Assembly (NCBI RefSeq): GCF_015350995.1
Contig: NZ_JADKRW010000008.1
Location: 62,001 to 126,000, forward strand
Direction of reading: 5' to 3'
DNA from: Curtobacterium sp. VKM Ac-1393
GTDB lineage: Bacteria; Actinomycetota; Actinomycetes; Actinomycetales; Microbacteriaceae
DNA length: 64,000 bases
The notes beneath the pieces were generated by a model. The model made no database searches. It had not been told where the DNA came from and saw only the letters and a program-made list of their open reading frames with translations. The position numbers and the translations under genes are program-made. Position 1 is the first letter of the stretch, and each line of letters begins with the position of its first letter. This document shows positions 48,011 through 56,656 of this stretch, in pieces.

Positions 48011-49609
48011 TCAGCGCAGGAGTGTCGCTTCCGCGGCAGTGACCCCGGTACTGGTACCAGCGCCAGCGCCGGTACCAGCGCCGGCAGTCCCCGCCAGCGG
48101 CATGCGGAAGAACGCGAGCTCCCACTCGGTCGAGCGGCGGAACGCCCGCGCCATCCGGCCTCGCTCGGACGGGGTCGCGGCGGCCGCCATCGCCTCGACC
48201 AGACGCGTCGCCTCGGCACTCGACGCCGCGAAACCCGGGTCCCCGTAGGCCGTGATCCAGTCCGCGAACGCGTGCCCGTCCGGCGCCGCGCCGAGCTGTG
48301 ACCCCACCCAGGCGTAGACCCGGAAGCAGGGGAGCACCGCCGCGGCGAGGACGGCCGCCGACCCGGAGTCGGCCGCCCGCTGCAGGTGTGCGAGGTACCC
48401 GGCGCACGTCGGGTGGACGGGGTCGTCGGCGTGGGTGCCGGCGAGGCGTCGGTGGTGCAGGTCGCGGGCCTCGGTGGCGCACCCCTCGGCCGCCGCAGCC
48501 CAGAAGGCGGCCGCCGCAGCACCAGCACCGCCAGCACCGTCAGCACCAGCACCAGCAGCAGCAGCGCTCGCCGCCAACGCCGCCAAGTGCCGCTCGTACG
48601 CCCGCAGGTAGTGCACGTCCTGCGCGAGGTACCCGGCGAACACGTCCGCGTCGAGCGTCCCGTTCCGCAGCCCGACCAGGAACCCGCACTCGATCGTGGC
48701 CCGCAGCACGGCGGAGACGTCGGACCACCACACCTCGGTGAACCGGACCGGCGGCAGTGCGTCGCGGATCACGGCACCGTGGTCGATCGGCCCGTTCCCG
48801 GACCCGACCCGCAGCGCATCCGCCCCCTGCAACGCCGTCGTCAGCCAGGGCTTCGCCACCCCGACCGCGAGCTCCCAGTCACCGTGCCGGGCCGCGAGCG
48901 TCGCGATCGCACTCGACAGCGAGCATCCGGTGCCGTGCGTGTTGTCCGTCGCGACTCGCGGAGCCGTGAAGACCCGTGCGGACCCCGAGGGCGACACGAG
49001 CACGTCGTCGGCGGTCGGCCCCTCGTCGTGCCCGCCCTTCGCCAGCACGAGGACGTCCCAGGTCGACGCCACGAGCCGCGCAGCGTCCAGCGACGACAGC
49101 GACGACAGCGACGAAGCGGAAGCACCAGCACCAGCACCAGCACCACCAGCGCCACCAGCACCTGCCAGCGCCGCCAACACCTGCAGCTCGGCCCGGTTCG
49201 GCGTGACGAGGTCGGCCAGCCCGAACAACGCGACCATCGCCGAGGCGGCGTCCTCGTCGAGCAACCGGTCACCACTCGTCGCCACCATCACCGGGTCCAC
49301 CACGACCACGGGCGGCCGGTGCTCCCGCAGCCAGTCCGTCACGACGCGGACGACCGGTGCGGTGCCGAGCATCCCGATCTTCACGGCGTCGATCGTGACG
49401 TCGTCCGACACCGCGTCGAGCTGCTCCCGCAGGAACGCGACGTCCGGCACGTGCACCGACCGCACCCCGTGCGTGTTCTGCGCCACGAGTGCGGTCACGA
49501 CGCCCATGCCGTACCCGTCGTGTGCCGCGATCGCCTTGAGGTCGGCCTGCAGCCCGGCACCGCCCGTCGGATCGGTGCCGGCGATGGCCAGGACGCGCGG
49601 GACGCTCAC
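48011..49609 (-). CDS. ThiD-TenA fusion: HMP(-P) kinase with a C-terminal thiaminase II/TenA domain
   Basis: The 532-residue protein fuses two thiamine enzymes. Residues 1-275 are ThiD: AGTDPTGGAGLQADLKAI, DPVMVATSGDRLL and the anion hole DNTHGTGCSLSSAIA. Residues about 290-515 are TenA, with PTCAGYLAHL at the catalytic Cys and RRSTEWELAFF near the end. Three Ala/Gly-rich inserts (about 149-173, 347-367 and the last 30 residues) are encoded by degenerate GCACCA-type repeats and would form surface loops. It makes HMP-PP and salvages pyrimidine from degraded thiamine. It is the last gene of the operon and overlaps thiE. Confidence 0.93.
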   Translation of the reverse strand: MSVPRVLAIAGTDPTGGAGLQADLKAIAAHDGYGMGVVTALVAQNTHGVRSVHVPDVAFLREQLDAVSDDVTIDAVKIGMLGTAPVVRVVTDWLREHRPPVVVVDPVMVATSGDRLLDEDAASAMVALFGLADLVTPNRAELQVLAALAGAGGAGGAGAGAGASASSLSSLSSLDAARLVASTWDVLVLAKGGHDEGPTADDVLVSPSGSARVFTAPRVATDNTHGTGCSLSSAIATLAARHGDWELAVGVAKPWLTTALQGADALRVGSGNGPIDHGAVIRDALPPVRFTEVWWSDVSAVLRATIECGFLVGLRNGTLDADVFAGYLAQDVHYLRAYERHLAALAASAAAAGAGADGAGGAGAAAAAFWAAAAEGCATEARDLHHRRLAGTHADDPVHPTCAGYLAHLQRAADSGSAAVLAAAVLPCFRVYAWVGSQLGAAPDGHAFADWITAYGDPGFAASSAEATRLVEAMAAAATPSERGRMARAFRRSTEWELAFFRMPLAGTAGAGTGAGAGTSTGVTAAEATLLR

Positions 49610-50337
49610 GACCGGACCCCGACCGGGAGGAACGGATCACCCTGCGCGAACCGCCCCGGCTCCGCCCCGCGGCCGGGTCCAGGGCCCCACGCGGCCACGT
49701 ACGCGGCCGCTGCGGACCCAGGATCGGCCGCGGCGCAGATGCCCGACACGATCGCGACCCCGGCTGCGCCCGCTGCCCGGAGCGGCCCGACGTCGTCGAG
49801 CGTCACACCGCCGATCGCCACGCACGGCAGGTCCGTCGCCGCCGCGAGCCGGGCGAACCCGTCGTACCCGAGCGCCGGCGGGTGGTCGGCCTTCGTCGTC
49901 GTGGGGTGCACGACCCCGACGCCGAGCAGGTCGACGGTGCCGCGGGACAGCCGTGCGACGACCGCCAGGTGCTCCGCTGTGTTCGCGGTCAACCCGACGT
50001 GCGCGTCCGGCCCGAGCAGTGCGCGGGCAGCGGTCACGGGGACGTCCGACTGCCCGAGGTGCACCCCGGCGACCCGGTGCCCGGCGTGCCGTGCCGCGAG
50101 GGCGACGTCGAGCCGGTCGTCGACCACCACGGCGGCACGGTCGGCCACGGCGTCGGCCACGGCAGCGGTCAGGGCCAGGAGGTCCCGTGCCGAAGCGTCC
50201 TTGTCGCGCACCTGCACGATCCGGACGCCGGCGTGCACCGCGGCACGCACGACCCCGAGCACACCGACACCGTGCCGGTCGGCCAGGGCACCGTCGGTGA
50301 CCAGGTAGACGCCGAAGTCCTGCCGGAGCCCGCTCAT
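49606..50337 (-). CDS. thiE: Thiamine-phosphate synthase
   Basis: The 243-residue TIM-barrel enzyme joins HMP-PP and the thiazole phosphate. It has [24 protein letters not shown] (pyrophosphate binding), [30 protein letters not shown], then [15 protein letters not shown], where the usual GPxxxT is changed to GVVHPTTTK, and CVAIGGV. The C-terminal 30 residues are longer than in E. coli ThiE. The start ATG overlaps the thiM stop by four bases. Confidence 0.93.
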   Translation of the reverse strand: MSGLRQDFGVYLVTDGALADRHGVGVLGVVRAAVHAGVRIVQVRDKDASARDLLALTAAVADAVADRAAVVVDDRLDVALAARHAGHRVAGVHLGQSDVPVTAARALLGPDAHVGLTANTAEHLAVVARLSRGTVDLLGVGVVHPTTTKADHPPALGYDGFARLAAATDLPCVAIGGVTLDDVGPLRAAGAAGVAIVSGICAAADPGSAAAAYVAAWGPGPGRGAEPGRFAQGDPFLPVGVRS

Positions 50338-51206
50338 GCCGGCACCACCAGGGACGCAGCATCGGCCTCGACCGTGATCCGGGCCTCGCGGACGACGTCC
50401 TCGGGAGTGAGCGACGCCAGCCGGTCGAGGAACAGCGGCTGGAAGGTGCCGGGCCCGCCGGCCTCGCGGGCGGCGAGCTCCGCCGCGATCGTGTGCACCG
50501 CGGTCGCGGCGACGGCGGCCGCCCCGGCGTCGCCGGGCGCGACCGACGTGAACGCGGCGACGACCGCACCGAGGGCGCACCCGCCCCCGGTGATCCGCGT
50601 CAACAGCTCGGTGCCGTTCGCGACCCGGACCACACCGGTGCCCGGCGCGACCAGCAGGTCGACGGGACCCGACACGGCCACCGCAGCCACGAGCCTCCCG
50701 GCCGCCTGACCGGACACGGCGTCGACCGCAGCGTCACGGGCGTCCTCGGTGCCCACCGTGCTGTCGACGCCGCGGCCACCGGCCGACGTGCCGAGCAGGG
50801 CGAGGACCTCGGACGCGTTGCCGCGCAGCACCGTCGGGTGCAGCGCCAGCAGGTCGCGGGCCAGAGCGGTGCGCACCGGCAGCGACCCGACGGCGACGGG
50901 GTCGAGCACCCACGGGGTGCCGGTGTCGACCGCGGCGGTGGCGGCCTCGAGCGAAGCGATCCGGGGCTCGGCGTGCGGGGTGCCGGTGTTCACCAGCAGG
51001 GCGTCGGCGACCCGGGCGAACGGCCCCGCCTCGGTCGGCACGTCGACCATCGCGGGCGACGCCCCGAGCGCGAGCAGCACGTTCGCGGTGACGTTCTGCA
51101 CCACGGTGTTCGTGATGCACTGCACCAGCGGGCCCCGGGCACGGACGGCCTCGAGCAGTTCGGCGGTTCGGTGGGCCCAATCAGGGGTGGGCGCAGCGGT
51201 ATCCAT
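50334..51206 (-). CDS. thiM: Hydroxyethylthiazole kinase
   Basis: The 290-residue ribokinase-like enzyme phosphorylates thiazole alcohol for salvage. [30 protein letters not shown] is the signature N-terminal half. [14 protein letters not shown] and [13 protein letters not shown] follow, and [13 protein letters not shown] holds the catalytic Cys. The ATG at 51206 lies seven bases after AAGGGA, which is the 3-prime end of a TPP riboswitch. Genes for de novo HMP or thiazole synthesis are not adjacent, so the operon is for salvage. Confidence 0.94.
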   Translation of the reverse strand: MDTAAPTPDWAHRTAELLEAVRARGPLVQCITNTVVQNVTANVLLALGASPAMVDVPTEAGPFARVADALLVNTGTPHAEPRIASLEAATAAVDTGTPWVLDPVAVGSLPVRTALARDLLALHPTVLRGNASEVLALLGTSAGGRGVDSTVGTEDARDAAVDAVSGQAAGRLVAAVAVSGPVDLLVAPGTGVVRVANGTELLTRITGGGCALGAVVAAFTSVAPGDAGAAAVAATAVHTIAAELAAREAGGPGTFQPLFLDRLASLTPEDVVREARITVEADAASLVVPA

Positions 51207-51286
51207 GGACGATCCCTTCGCGAGTACGAGCTCGAGCAGGTTCGACGGGTGTGATCTCAGCCGCTGGTTGCGGCACCCCGTGTCTC
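51207..51286 (-). promoter_or_regulatory. TPP riboswitch (THI element)
   Basis: On the minus strand the conserved blocks are in order: ACGGGGTGCC, GGCTGAGATCACACCC, GAACCTG, then CTCGTACTCGCGAAGGGA. These match the TPP aptamer's P2-P4 core and the 3-prime GCGxAGGGA. The last block doubles as the Shine-Dalgarno sequence for thiM at seven-base spacing, so TPP binding should block translation directly with no separate expression platform. Confidence 0.95.
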
Positions 51287-51372
51287 GAGCGACACCGTAC
51301 ACGAGCAGCTGCGTCGCGCTCCGGCCCGTCCTCTCCGGTCACATGTCCGGCCCCGTGTGACAGGGTTGACGC

Positions 51373-52353
51373 GTGCCAGACACCACGCCTCCCGGACCGC
51401 CACCAGGCCCCCGCGACCCCGGCGACGCCTGGGCGGTCGGCCCCGACGGCACCAAGGCCTGGGGGCTCTTCGGCGCCGCCGGCCTGCTCGTCGACGACGG
51501 CGCCGGACGCGTCCTGCTGCAGCACCGCGTCGAGTGGAGCCACCACGGCGGCACCTGGGGCATCCCGGGCGGCGCACGCCACCAGGGCGAGGACGCCGTG
51601 ACCGGAGCCCTCCGCGAGTCCGCCGAAGAAGCCGGCGTGCCGCACGACGGCGTCGACCTGCGGCACACCGCACTGCTCGACCTGGGGTTCTGGACCTACA
51701 CGACGGTGGTGGGCAGGGCCTCGCGACCGTTCGAACCGGTCATCGCGGACCGCGAGAGCCTCGCGCTGTCCTGGATCCCCGTCGCCGAGGTCGACGACCT
51801 ACCGCTGCACCCCGGTTTCGGCCGGTCGTGGCCGGCGCTCCGTGCATCGATCACCACCACGCCGCACATCGTCGTCGACGCGGCGAACGTCGTCGGCAGC
51901 GTGCCCGACGGGTGGTGGAAGGACCGGGCCGGGGCCGCATCCAGGTTGCTGTCGTCGGTGTCGGCGCTCGCCGGATCCGGGGTGCACGCCGAGCTGCTCG
52001 CGTTGCCGTTCGCGCGGTGGTGGCCGCGGTGGACCGTCGTGCTCGAAGGCGAGGCCCGTGGGGCCGCGGCTGCCGGTGCCGCGGCTGCCGGTGCTGCGTC
52101 CGCCGGTGCCGAAGCGGCCCGCGGACTCGACGTCGTGCAGGCACCCGGGTCCGGGGACGACGCGATCGTGGCGTCGGCGCAGTCTGCGGTCGACGCCGGC
52201 GACGGGCCCGTCGTGGTCGTCACGGCGGACCGTGGACTCCGCACCCGCGTCGAGGCGGTCGGCGCCGTCGTGCACGGCCCGTCCTGGCTCCGCGACCAGT
52301 TCTCGGAAGACCCGGCCGTGCCGCAGGTCGGTCACGAGGGCTCGCCGATGTGA
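51373..52353 (+). CDS. Nudix hydrolase fused to a NYN-like nuclease domain
   Basis: A 326-residue two-domain protein. The Nudix box GGARHQGEDAVTGALRESAEEAGV (about residues 66-89) is complete, so the N-terminal half should hydrolyse a nucleoside diphosphate derivative. From about residue 157, HIVVDAANVVGSVPDGWWKDR and, later, VVVVTADRGLRTRVEAVGA match the NYN/PIN-like RNase fold's acidic residues. An Ala/Gly run encoded by a 15-base tandem repeat (52075-52130) interrupts the second domain. Start GTG at 51373. The fusion suggests a combined role in RNA or nucleotide turnover. Confidence 0.85.
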   Translation: MPDTTPPGPPPGPRDPGDAWAVGPDGTKAWGLFGAAGLLVDDGAGRVLLQHRVEWSHHGGTWGIPGGARHQGEDAVTGALRESAEEAGVPHDGVDLRHTALLDLGFWTYTTVVGRASRPFEPVIADRESLALSWIPVAEVDDLPLHPGFGRSWPALRASITTTPHIVVDAANVVGSVPDGWWKDRAGAASRLLSSVSALAGSGVHAELLALPFARWWPRWTVVLEGEARGAAAAGAAAAGAASAGAEAARGLDVVQAPGSGDDAIVASAQSAVDAGDGPVVVVTADRGLRTRVEAVGAVVHGPSWLRDQFSEDPAVPQVGHEGSPM

Positions 52354-52365
52354 CGTGTTGTTCAC

Positions 52366-52394
52366 ACGACTGTGTCACGGGCGGACACAGTCGT
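52366..52394. promoter_or_regulatory. Perfect 11-bp inverted repeat ahead of the phosphotransferase gene
   Basis: ACGACTGTGTC (52366-52376) pairs with GACACAGTCGT (52384-52394) around seven bases. It lies 12 bases after the Nudix-NYN stop and 50 bases before the next start, so it is either a terminator for the former or an operator for the latter. Confidence 0.6.
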
Positions 52395-52443
52395 CGGTAG
52401 TGTGGCCGGACGTCAACGGAGACGCACACACAGGAGGTTCCCC

Positions 52444-53190
52444 ATGGAGCGGATCACCAGGGCCGACGACCGAGTCCACCGCCCGGCCGGGCCGTGGACA
52501 CCGACCGTCCACCGGCTGCTCGCACACCTGCACGAACAGGGGTTCGTCGCGGCACCGGAACCGATCGAGCACGGCGACACCCTCGAGACGGTGTCGTTCG
52601 TCCCCGGGGTCGCGGGGGAGTACCCGTGGACCGAGGACGTCGCGAGCGAAGCCGCCCTCGTCACGAGCGCCCGCCTGCTCCGGCAGTTCCACGACGCCGC
52701 GGCCACGTACCCGCGTGACGCATCACGCGACCTCTGGTCCCAGGCGGTCCGCGCACCCGTCGAGACGATCGTGCACGGCGACTTCGCACCGTACAACTGC
52801 GTCTACGACGGCATCCAGGCCGTGGGGCTCATCGACTTCGACACCGCACACCCCGGTCCCCGCGTCTGGGACGTCGCGAGTGCCGTGTACCGGTTCGCCC
52901 CGTTCACCACCGGCGAGGTCGAGGGCGCGACGGCTCCGGACCTCGACGACCGGCTCGCCCGCGCCGCCGAGTTCTGCCGCGCCTACGACCTCGACGACCG
53001 CTCCCGCAGCGTCCTGGTCGAGACGATGACCGGGTCCCTCGTCGCGATGGTCACCACCATGGAGACCGAGGCAGCCGCCGGCAACCCGAAGTTCGTCAGC
53101 GACCTGGCACACGGGCACGCCGACCTGTACCGGGCCGACGTCGCCTACATCGAGCAGCACGCCGCCGACATCGCCGCCGCCGTCGCGTGA
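52444..53190 (+). CDS. Aminoglycoside phosphotransferase-like (APH fold) kinase
   Basis: The 248-residue protein has the APH catalytic loop HGDFAPYNCV with His111/Asp113/Asn118 and the metal-binding GLIDFDTAHPGPRVWDVA with Asp131. The N-terminal ATP lobe is shortened. Such small kinases phosphorylate sugars, choline or antibiotics; resistance should not be assumed. A strong AGGAGG lies ahead of the ATG. It overlaps the winged-helix gene by four bases (GTGA). Confidence 0.85.
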   Translation: MERITRADDRVHRPAGPWTPTVHRLLAHLHEQGFVAAPEPIEHGDTLETVSFVPGVAGEYPWTEDVASEAALVTSARLLRQFHDAAATYPRDASRDLWSQAVRAPVETIVHGDFAPYNCVYDGIQAVGLIDFDTAHPGPRVWDVASAVYRFAPFTTGEVEGATAPDLDDRLARAAEFCRAYDLDDRSRSVLVETMTGSLVAMVTTMETEAAAGNPKFVSDLAHGHADLYRADVAYIEQHAADIAAAVA

Positions 53191-54278
53191 CCCCGACCCC
53201 TGCGCAGCTCCGCGCGATGCGGCTCGCCGCGCAGGGGATCGCGGTCCCCGGCCTCGGACCCACCGCCGCCGTCGAACGGATGACCGCCGTGCAGGGGCAG
53301 GACCTCGGCCATGCCCTCTGGGCCATCGGGGTCCGCGCACCGGGGGCCACCCGCACCGAGGTCCGTGATGCCTTCGACCGCGGTGACCTCGTCCGCTCGT
53401 GGCCGATGCGGGGGACCCTGCACGCCGTGCGGCCGGACGACCTGCGGCTCCTGCTCTCCCTGACCGCCGAACGGACCCTGCGGAGCATCGCCCGCCGCGC
53501 CACCGAACTCGGCATCGACGACGTGCTGCTCGGCCGTGCCCGTGACACCACCGTCGCCGCACTGTCCGGCGGCCGGTCCCTCGTCCGCGACGACCTCTTC
53601 GAGGAGTACCGCGCCGCCGGCATCGACCCCGCGGGCGGCCGCGGATACCATCTGCTGCTGCAGCTCTCGCAGGCGGGGCTCGTCGCCTGGGGGCCCACCG
53701 CCCGCGTCGGCCAGGGGCTCGTGCTGCTCGACGAGTGGGCGCCCGCGATCGCCGAGGTCCCCGAGCGCGACGAAGCACTCCGCCGAGTGCTCGTCGGGTA
53801 CCTGCGCGGCCGGGGCCCCGCCACCGAGGCCGACGCCGCCAGCTGGACGAAGCTCCCGCTCGGCGACCTCCGACGAGCCCGAGCCGCAGCCGGCGACGCC
53901 GTCGAGGACCTCGGCGACGGACTCCTCGCGCTCGCCGACCGACCCACCACCGGCGGCACACCCACCGGACACCTGCTGCCCGGGTTCGACGAGTACCTGC
54001 TCGGGTACGCCGACCGCTCCGCCCAGCTCGACCCCGCACACGCCGACCGGGTCGTCCCCGGAGCGAACGGGATGTTCCTGCCCATGGCCGTCGTCCGCGG
54101 CAGGGTCGTCGGCACCTGGGGGCGGACCGAGCGTGCCAGCGGGGTCGCCGTCACCGTGACACCGTTCGCGGTGCTCGACACGGGATCGGTGCGCGCGCTC
54201 GAGGCAGCCGCCGACCGGTACGCGCGGTTCCTCGACGCGCCCGTCGCGTTCGGGGTCGTGGAGGCGACCACGCGCTGA
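53187..54278 (+). CDS. Winged-helix DNA-binding protein, HTH_42/AlkX-like
   Basis: The 363-residue protein has AVERMTAVQGQDLGHALWAIGVRAP at the start, RSWPMRGTLHAVRPDDLRLLLSL, and FDEYLLGYADRS later, the conserved marks of the winged-helix DNA-binding family that includes YcaQ-type DNA glycosylases and AlkX. Residues QxQ (QGQD) at about 33-36 match the catalytic pocket of YcaQ/AlkX interstrand crosslink glycosylases. A repair role is therefore plausible. It starts at a GTG overlapping the kinase stop. Confidence 0.8.
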   Translation: MTPTPAQLRAMRLAAQGIAVPGLGPTAAVERMTAVQGQDLGHALWAIGVRAPGATRTEVRDAFDRGDLVRSWPMRGTLHAVRPDDLRLLLSLTAERTLRSIARRATELGIDDVLLGRARDTTVAALSGGRSLVRDDLFEEYRAAGIDPAGGRGYHLLLQLSQAGLVAWGPTARVGQGLVLLDEWAPAIAEVPERDEALRRVLVGYLRGRGPATEADAASWTKLPLGDLRRARAAAGDAVEDLGDGLLALADRPTTGGTPTGHLLPGFDEYLLGYADRSAQLDPAHADRVVPGANGMFLPMAVVRGRVVGTWGRTERASGVAVTVTPFAVLDTGSVRALEAAADRYARFLDAPVAFGVVEATTR

Positions 54279-54434
54279 CCGCGGCCGGTGGGGTCGAGTC
54301 CATCCCAGCCTCTCCCCACCGGCACGGCCGACCCGCCGCTGGCGCGTCGATCCGGAACCGGCGGCGTGGGCCCAGGGCGTCCCCAGCAACCACGCGGCGG
54401 ACTCGTACCCTGCCTCGGGTAATGTCGCAGGGCC

Positions 54435-55409
54435 ATGACCGACAGCCCGGCCGACGCCACCCCGTACGAAGTCCTCGGCGTCCCCGCGACCGCCGACGAC
54501 GACGCGCTCCGCCGCGCCTACCGGCGTGCGGCCCGCGAATCCCACCCCGACCTCGGTGGCGACGCCCAGCACTTCCGCCGCGTCCAGCTCGCCTGGGAAC
54601 GCATCGGCACGCCCGCTGCACGTCGTGCCTACGACGCGGGTTCCCGCGGCGCGTTCAGCAGCAGCGGCTCCGGCCGGTCCGGTTCCTCCGGGACGTCCGG
54701 TTCGTCCGGTTCGTCGACCGGGAGGCCCGACACCGGTCGCGACGACTACGCACCCCCGTCAGCCCGTCGCGACACCCGCCCCCGCGCCCGGTCCCACGGA
54801 CACCCCGGCGGACGCTCCCGCGAGGTCTTCCTGCAGGCAGAACGCGAATGGGTCGGACTCGGCGATCCCATCGAGGACCCCTACGACCCCACCCTCATCC
54901 GCTCGGCGCCCCGACACATCCGACGGCTGCTCGGCGAGGCGCTCGCCGAAGAAGCGACCGCCTCGATCGTCTCGGACATGGGCATCGGTGTCACCGTCTG
55001 GCACGACCTCGATGCCGGGTCCGAAGGCAAGCTCGACCACGCCGTCCTAACCCCGAGCGGGCTGTGGGCCGTCGAGTCGATCGACTGGGGAGCCCCCGTG
55101 CGCGTGGAGCACGGTGACATCGTCGGGGAGACCCTGGCGCCCGGCGAGCGTCCGGTGAAGGAACTCGTCCGCGCCGCCCGCGCCGTGCAGAAGCAGACCC
55201 GCGTGCGGTTCACCGGCCGGCTGCTCGTCGTGCCGGACTCCGCGGTCGAGGTCGACGTGCAGCTCGTCGGCTCGCCGAAGAAGCCCACCGCCCTCGTGGT
55301 GCGCCGGAGTGCGCTCGGGCAGGTGCTCAACGGGGTGTGGTCCCCGCCCGGCTCGGTCGACGTGTTCGAGATCCGCGACCGCCTGCAGCAGACCGTCCGT
55401 TTCGTCTGA
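54435..55409 (+). CDS. J-domain protein with a C-terminal NERD-like domain
   Basis: The 324-residue protein starts with a J domain, TPYEVLGVPATADDDALRRAYR and HPD at residues 37-39, so it can stimulate DnaK. A Ser/Gly-rich linker (GSGRSGSSGTSGSSGSS) follows to about residue 135. The C-terminal half has GSEGKLDHAVLTPSGLWAVESIDWG, which parallels the NERD core (DIDHVVVGPTGVFSINTKNH at the other end of the window), and AVQKQTRVRFTGRLLVVPDS. The Asp and a Glu replace the usual NERD pair, so catalysis is uncertain. The combination is unusual. It overlaps the next gene by one base. Confidence 0.75.
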   Translation: MTDSPADATPYEVLGVPATADDDALRRAYRRAARESHPDLGGDAQHFRRVQLAWERIGTPAARRAYDAGSRGAFSSSGSGRSGSSGTSGSSGSSTGRPDTGRDDYAPPSARRDTRPRARSHGHPGGRSREVFLQAEREWVGLGDPIEDPYDPTLIRSAPRHIRRLLGEALAEEATASIVSDMGIGVTVWHDLDAGSEGKLDHAVLTPSGLWAVESIDWGAPVRVEHGDIVGETLAPGERPVKELVRAARAVQKQTRVRFTGRLLVVPDSAVEVDVQLVGSPKKPTALVVRRSALGQVLNGVWSPPGSVDVFEIRDRLQQTVRFV

Positions 55410-55780
55410 TGCCGGATCCCGTGGTCGTGCTCGTCGGTGGCTGGGAGCACCAGTGTTGCGGACCAGCCGTCGAGATCGGTGACGTCGTCGAGTACGGCGT
55501 CGTGCCCGCTGACGGAGCGCGTCGTTTCGACGAGGTCCGGCACGACACGGTGCGGACGCAGACCATCCGCGGTCGGGTGGTGGAGCTGTACGCCGTCGGG
55601 GTCGGCGGTCGTGTCGCGATCGAGCGGGTACCGAGCGGATCGGCGCTCTGCGGATCCGACGAGGACGACGACGGGCACCTCGAAGCTCGCTGGACCGGTC
55701 AGCCGATCGCCGTCGAGTGGGACGCCGACGAGGAGTTCGAGGTCGTCGTCGATCCGTACGGCAAGCCTCGGCGTCAGTAG
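55409..55780 (+). CDS. Hypothetical protein, DUF6578-like
   Basis: The 123-residue protein starts VVVLVGGWEHQCCGPAVEIGDVVEYGVVP, with a Trp and a Cys-Cys pair early, as in a group of actinobacterial proteins named DUF6578. The end is acidic (DEDDDGHLEARWTGQPIAVEWDADEEFEV). No catalytic motif is seen. The start ATG shares a base with the stop of the J-domain gene and its own stop overlaps the S4 gene's stop by seven bases. Confidence 0.6.
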   Translation: MPDPVVVLVGGWEHQCCGPAVEIGDVVEYGVVPADGARRFDEVRHDTVRTQTIRGRVVELYAVGVGGRVAIERVPSGSALCGSDEDDDGHLEARWTGQPIAVEWDADEEFEVVVDPYGKPRRQ

Positions 55781-56136
55781 CCGCGGAGCTTCTCGAGGTC
55801 GCGGCGCTCCCGCTTGCTCGGGCGTCCGGCGCCGCGGTCGCGCATCGGCACGAACCCCGCCTCTTCCTTGGACAGCCGTGGCGGAGTCCTGTCCTCGAAG
55901 TGCTTCGCGGCCTCGGGTGCACTCGTCCGCTTCAGGATGATGCCCGTGACGACGACGATCCGGTCGAAGCCGTTCTGGCGGACCCGCACCTCGTCGCCGG
56001 GGCCGATCGGCTGCGCGGGCTTCGCGCGCTCCCCGTTCACCCGGACGTGCCCGGCCTTGCACGCGGCGGTCGCAGCGGAGCGGGTCTTGGTGATCCGCAC
56101 CGCCCAGATCCAGCTGTCCACGCGAGCCTTGGCCAT
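55774..56136 (-). CDS. hslR: S4-domain RNA-binding protein, HslR type
   Basis: The 120-residue protein begins MAKARVDSWIWAVRITKTRSAATAACKAGHVRVNGERAKPAQPIGPGDEVRVRQ in segments that together form the whole S4 RNA-binding fold at residues 4-60, followed by the basic tail typical of HslR (GRPSKRERRDLEKLRGY). HslR rescues stalled 50S subunits with nascent chains after heat shock. It stands alone on the minus strand. Confidence 0.9.
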   Translation of the reverse strand: MAKARVDSWIWAVRITKTRSAATAACKAGHVRVNGERAKPAQPIGPGDEVRVRQNGFDRIVVVTGIILKRTSAPEAAKHFEDRTPPRLSKEEAGFVPMRDRGAGRPSKRERRDLEKLRGY

Positions 56137-56169
56137 CCCCTCACTCTAGGCGGCCCCTACGCTGGGCGG

Positions 56170-56427
56170 GTGAGCACCGGGGAGCAGGCGGCGATCGCGC
56201 GGGCCCGAGCGCTCGGCGTGCTGCACGACGCCGCGATCGGGGACCGGCTCGTCGTCCGGGCGCACCACGGCGACGGTGCACAGGACGCCCTCGGGGACCT
56301 CGTCGCCCGCACGCCCGACACCGTCACGATCGCCACCCGCCGCGGCACGGTCGAGGTCCGGCTCGACGACGTCGTCGCCGCGAAGCCCGTCCCACCGCCC
56401 CCGGCCCCGCGCGCGCCCCGCCGCTGA
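56170..56427 (+). CDS. Stand-alone Rv0428c-like SH3 domain
   Basis: The 85-residue protein contains IGDRLVVRAHHGDGAQDALGDLVARTPDTVTIATRRGTVEVRLDDVVAAKPVPPPP, which matches the N-terminal beta-barrel domain of Rv0428c-type GNAT acetyltransferases. The acetyltransferase part is missing and no GNAT follows. The start is a GTG close after GGGCGGG. It could bind the same partner alone or be a remnant of a fusion. It has a proline-rich tail. Confidence 0.7.
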   Translation: MSTGEQAAIARARALGVLHDAAIGDRLVVRAHHGDGAQDALGDLVARTPDTVTIATRRGTVEVRLDDVVAAKPVPPPPAPRAPRR

Positions 56428-56566
56428 CCTCGCACCGTGCGAGGTTCGTCTCGTCCCGTGCGAGGTTCCGTCCTCCGTGCGACCCGTCGTGGGTCGCACC
56501 ACCACCGGAACCGCGCACCACTCGCTCCCACGCTCCCACGCACCGCCCAGCGCCTCGCACGGTGCG
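56426..56566. repeat. CCTCGCAC/GTGCGAGG palindromes in a gene-free spacer
   Basis: The spacer 56428-56656 has a 17-base dyad (56426-56442, CCTCGCACCGTGCGAGG), a second at 56551-56566, an 8-bp stem TGCGACCC/GGGTCGCA at 56476-56496 and two copies of GTGCGAGGTTC. The GAGGTTCC words link it to the arrays at 11.9 and 63.7 kb. Confidence 0.7.
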
Positions 56567-56656
56567 AGCGCCCGCCACCGCGCACGCACGCACCCGCCCC
56601 CGCGCCACCGGCGAGCCGCACCCCTCCGCACCCGCAGCCCGACGTAGCCTCGACCC

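Noticed and set aside
52444-53190. Aminoglycoside resistance gene
   Set aside because: The APH fold is shared by choline and sugar kinases; nothing in the sequence or context points to antibiotic resistance.
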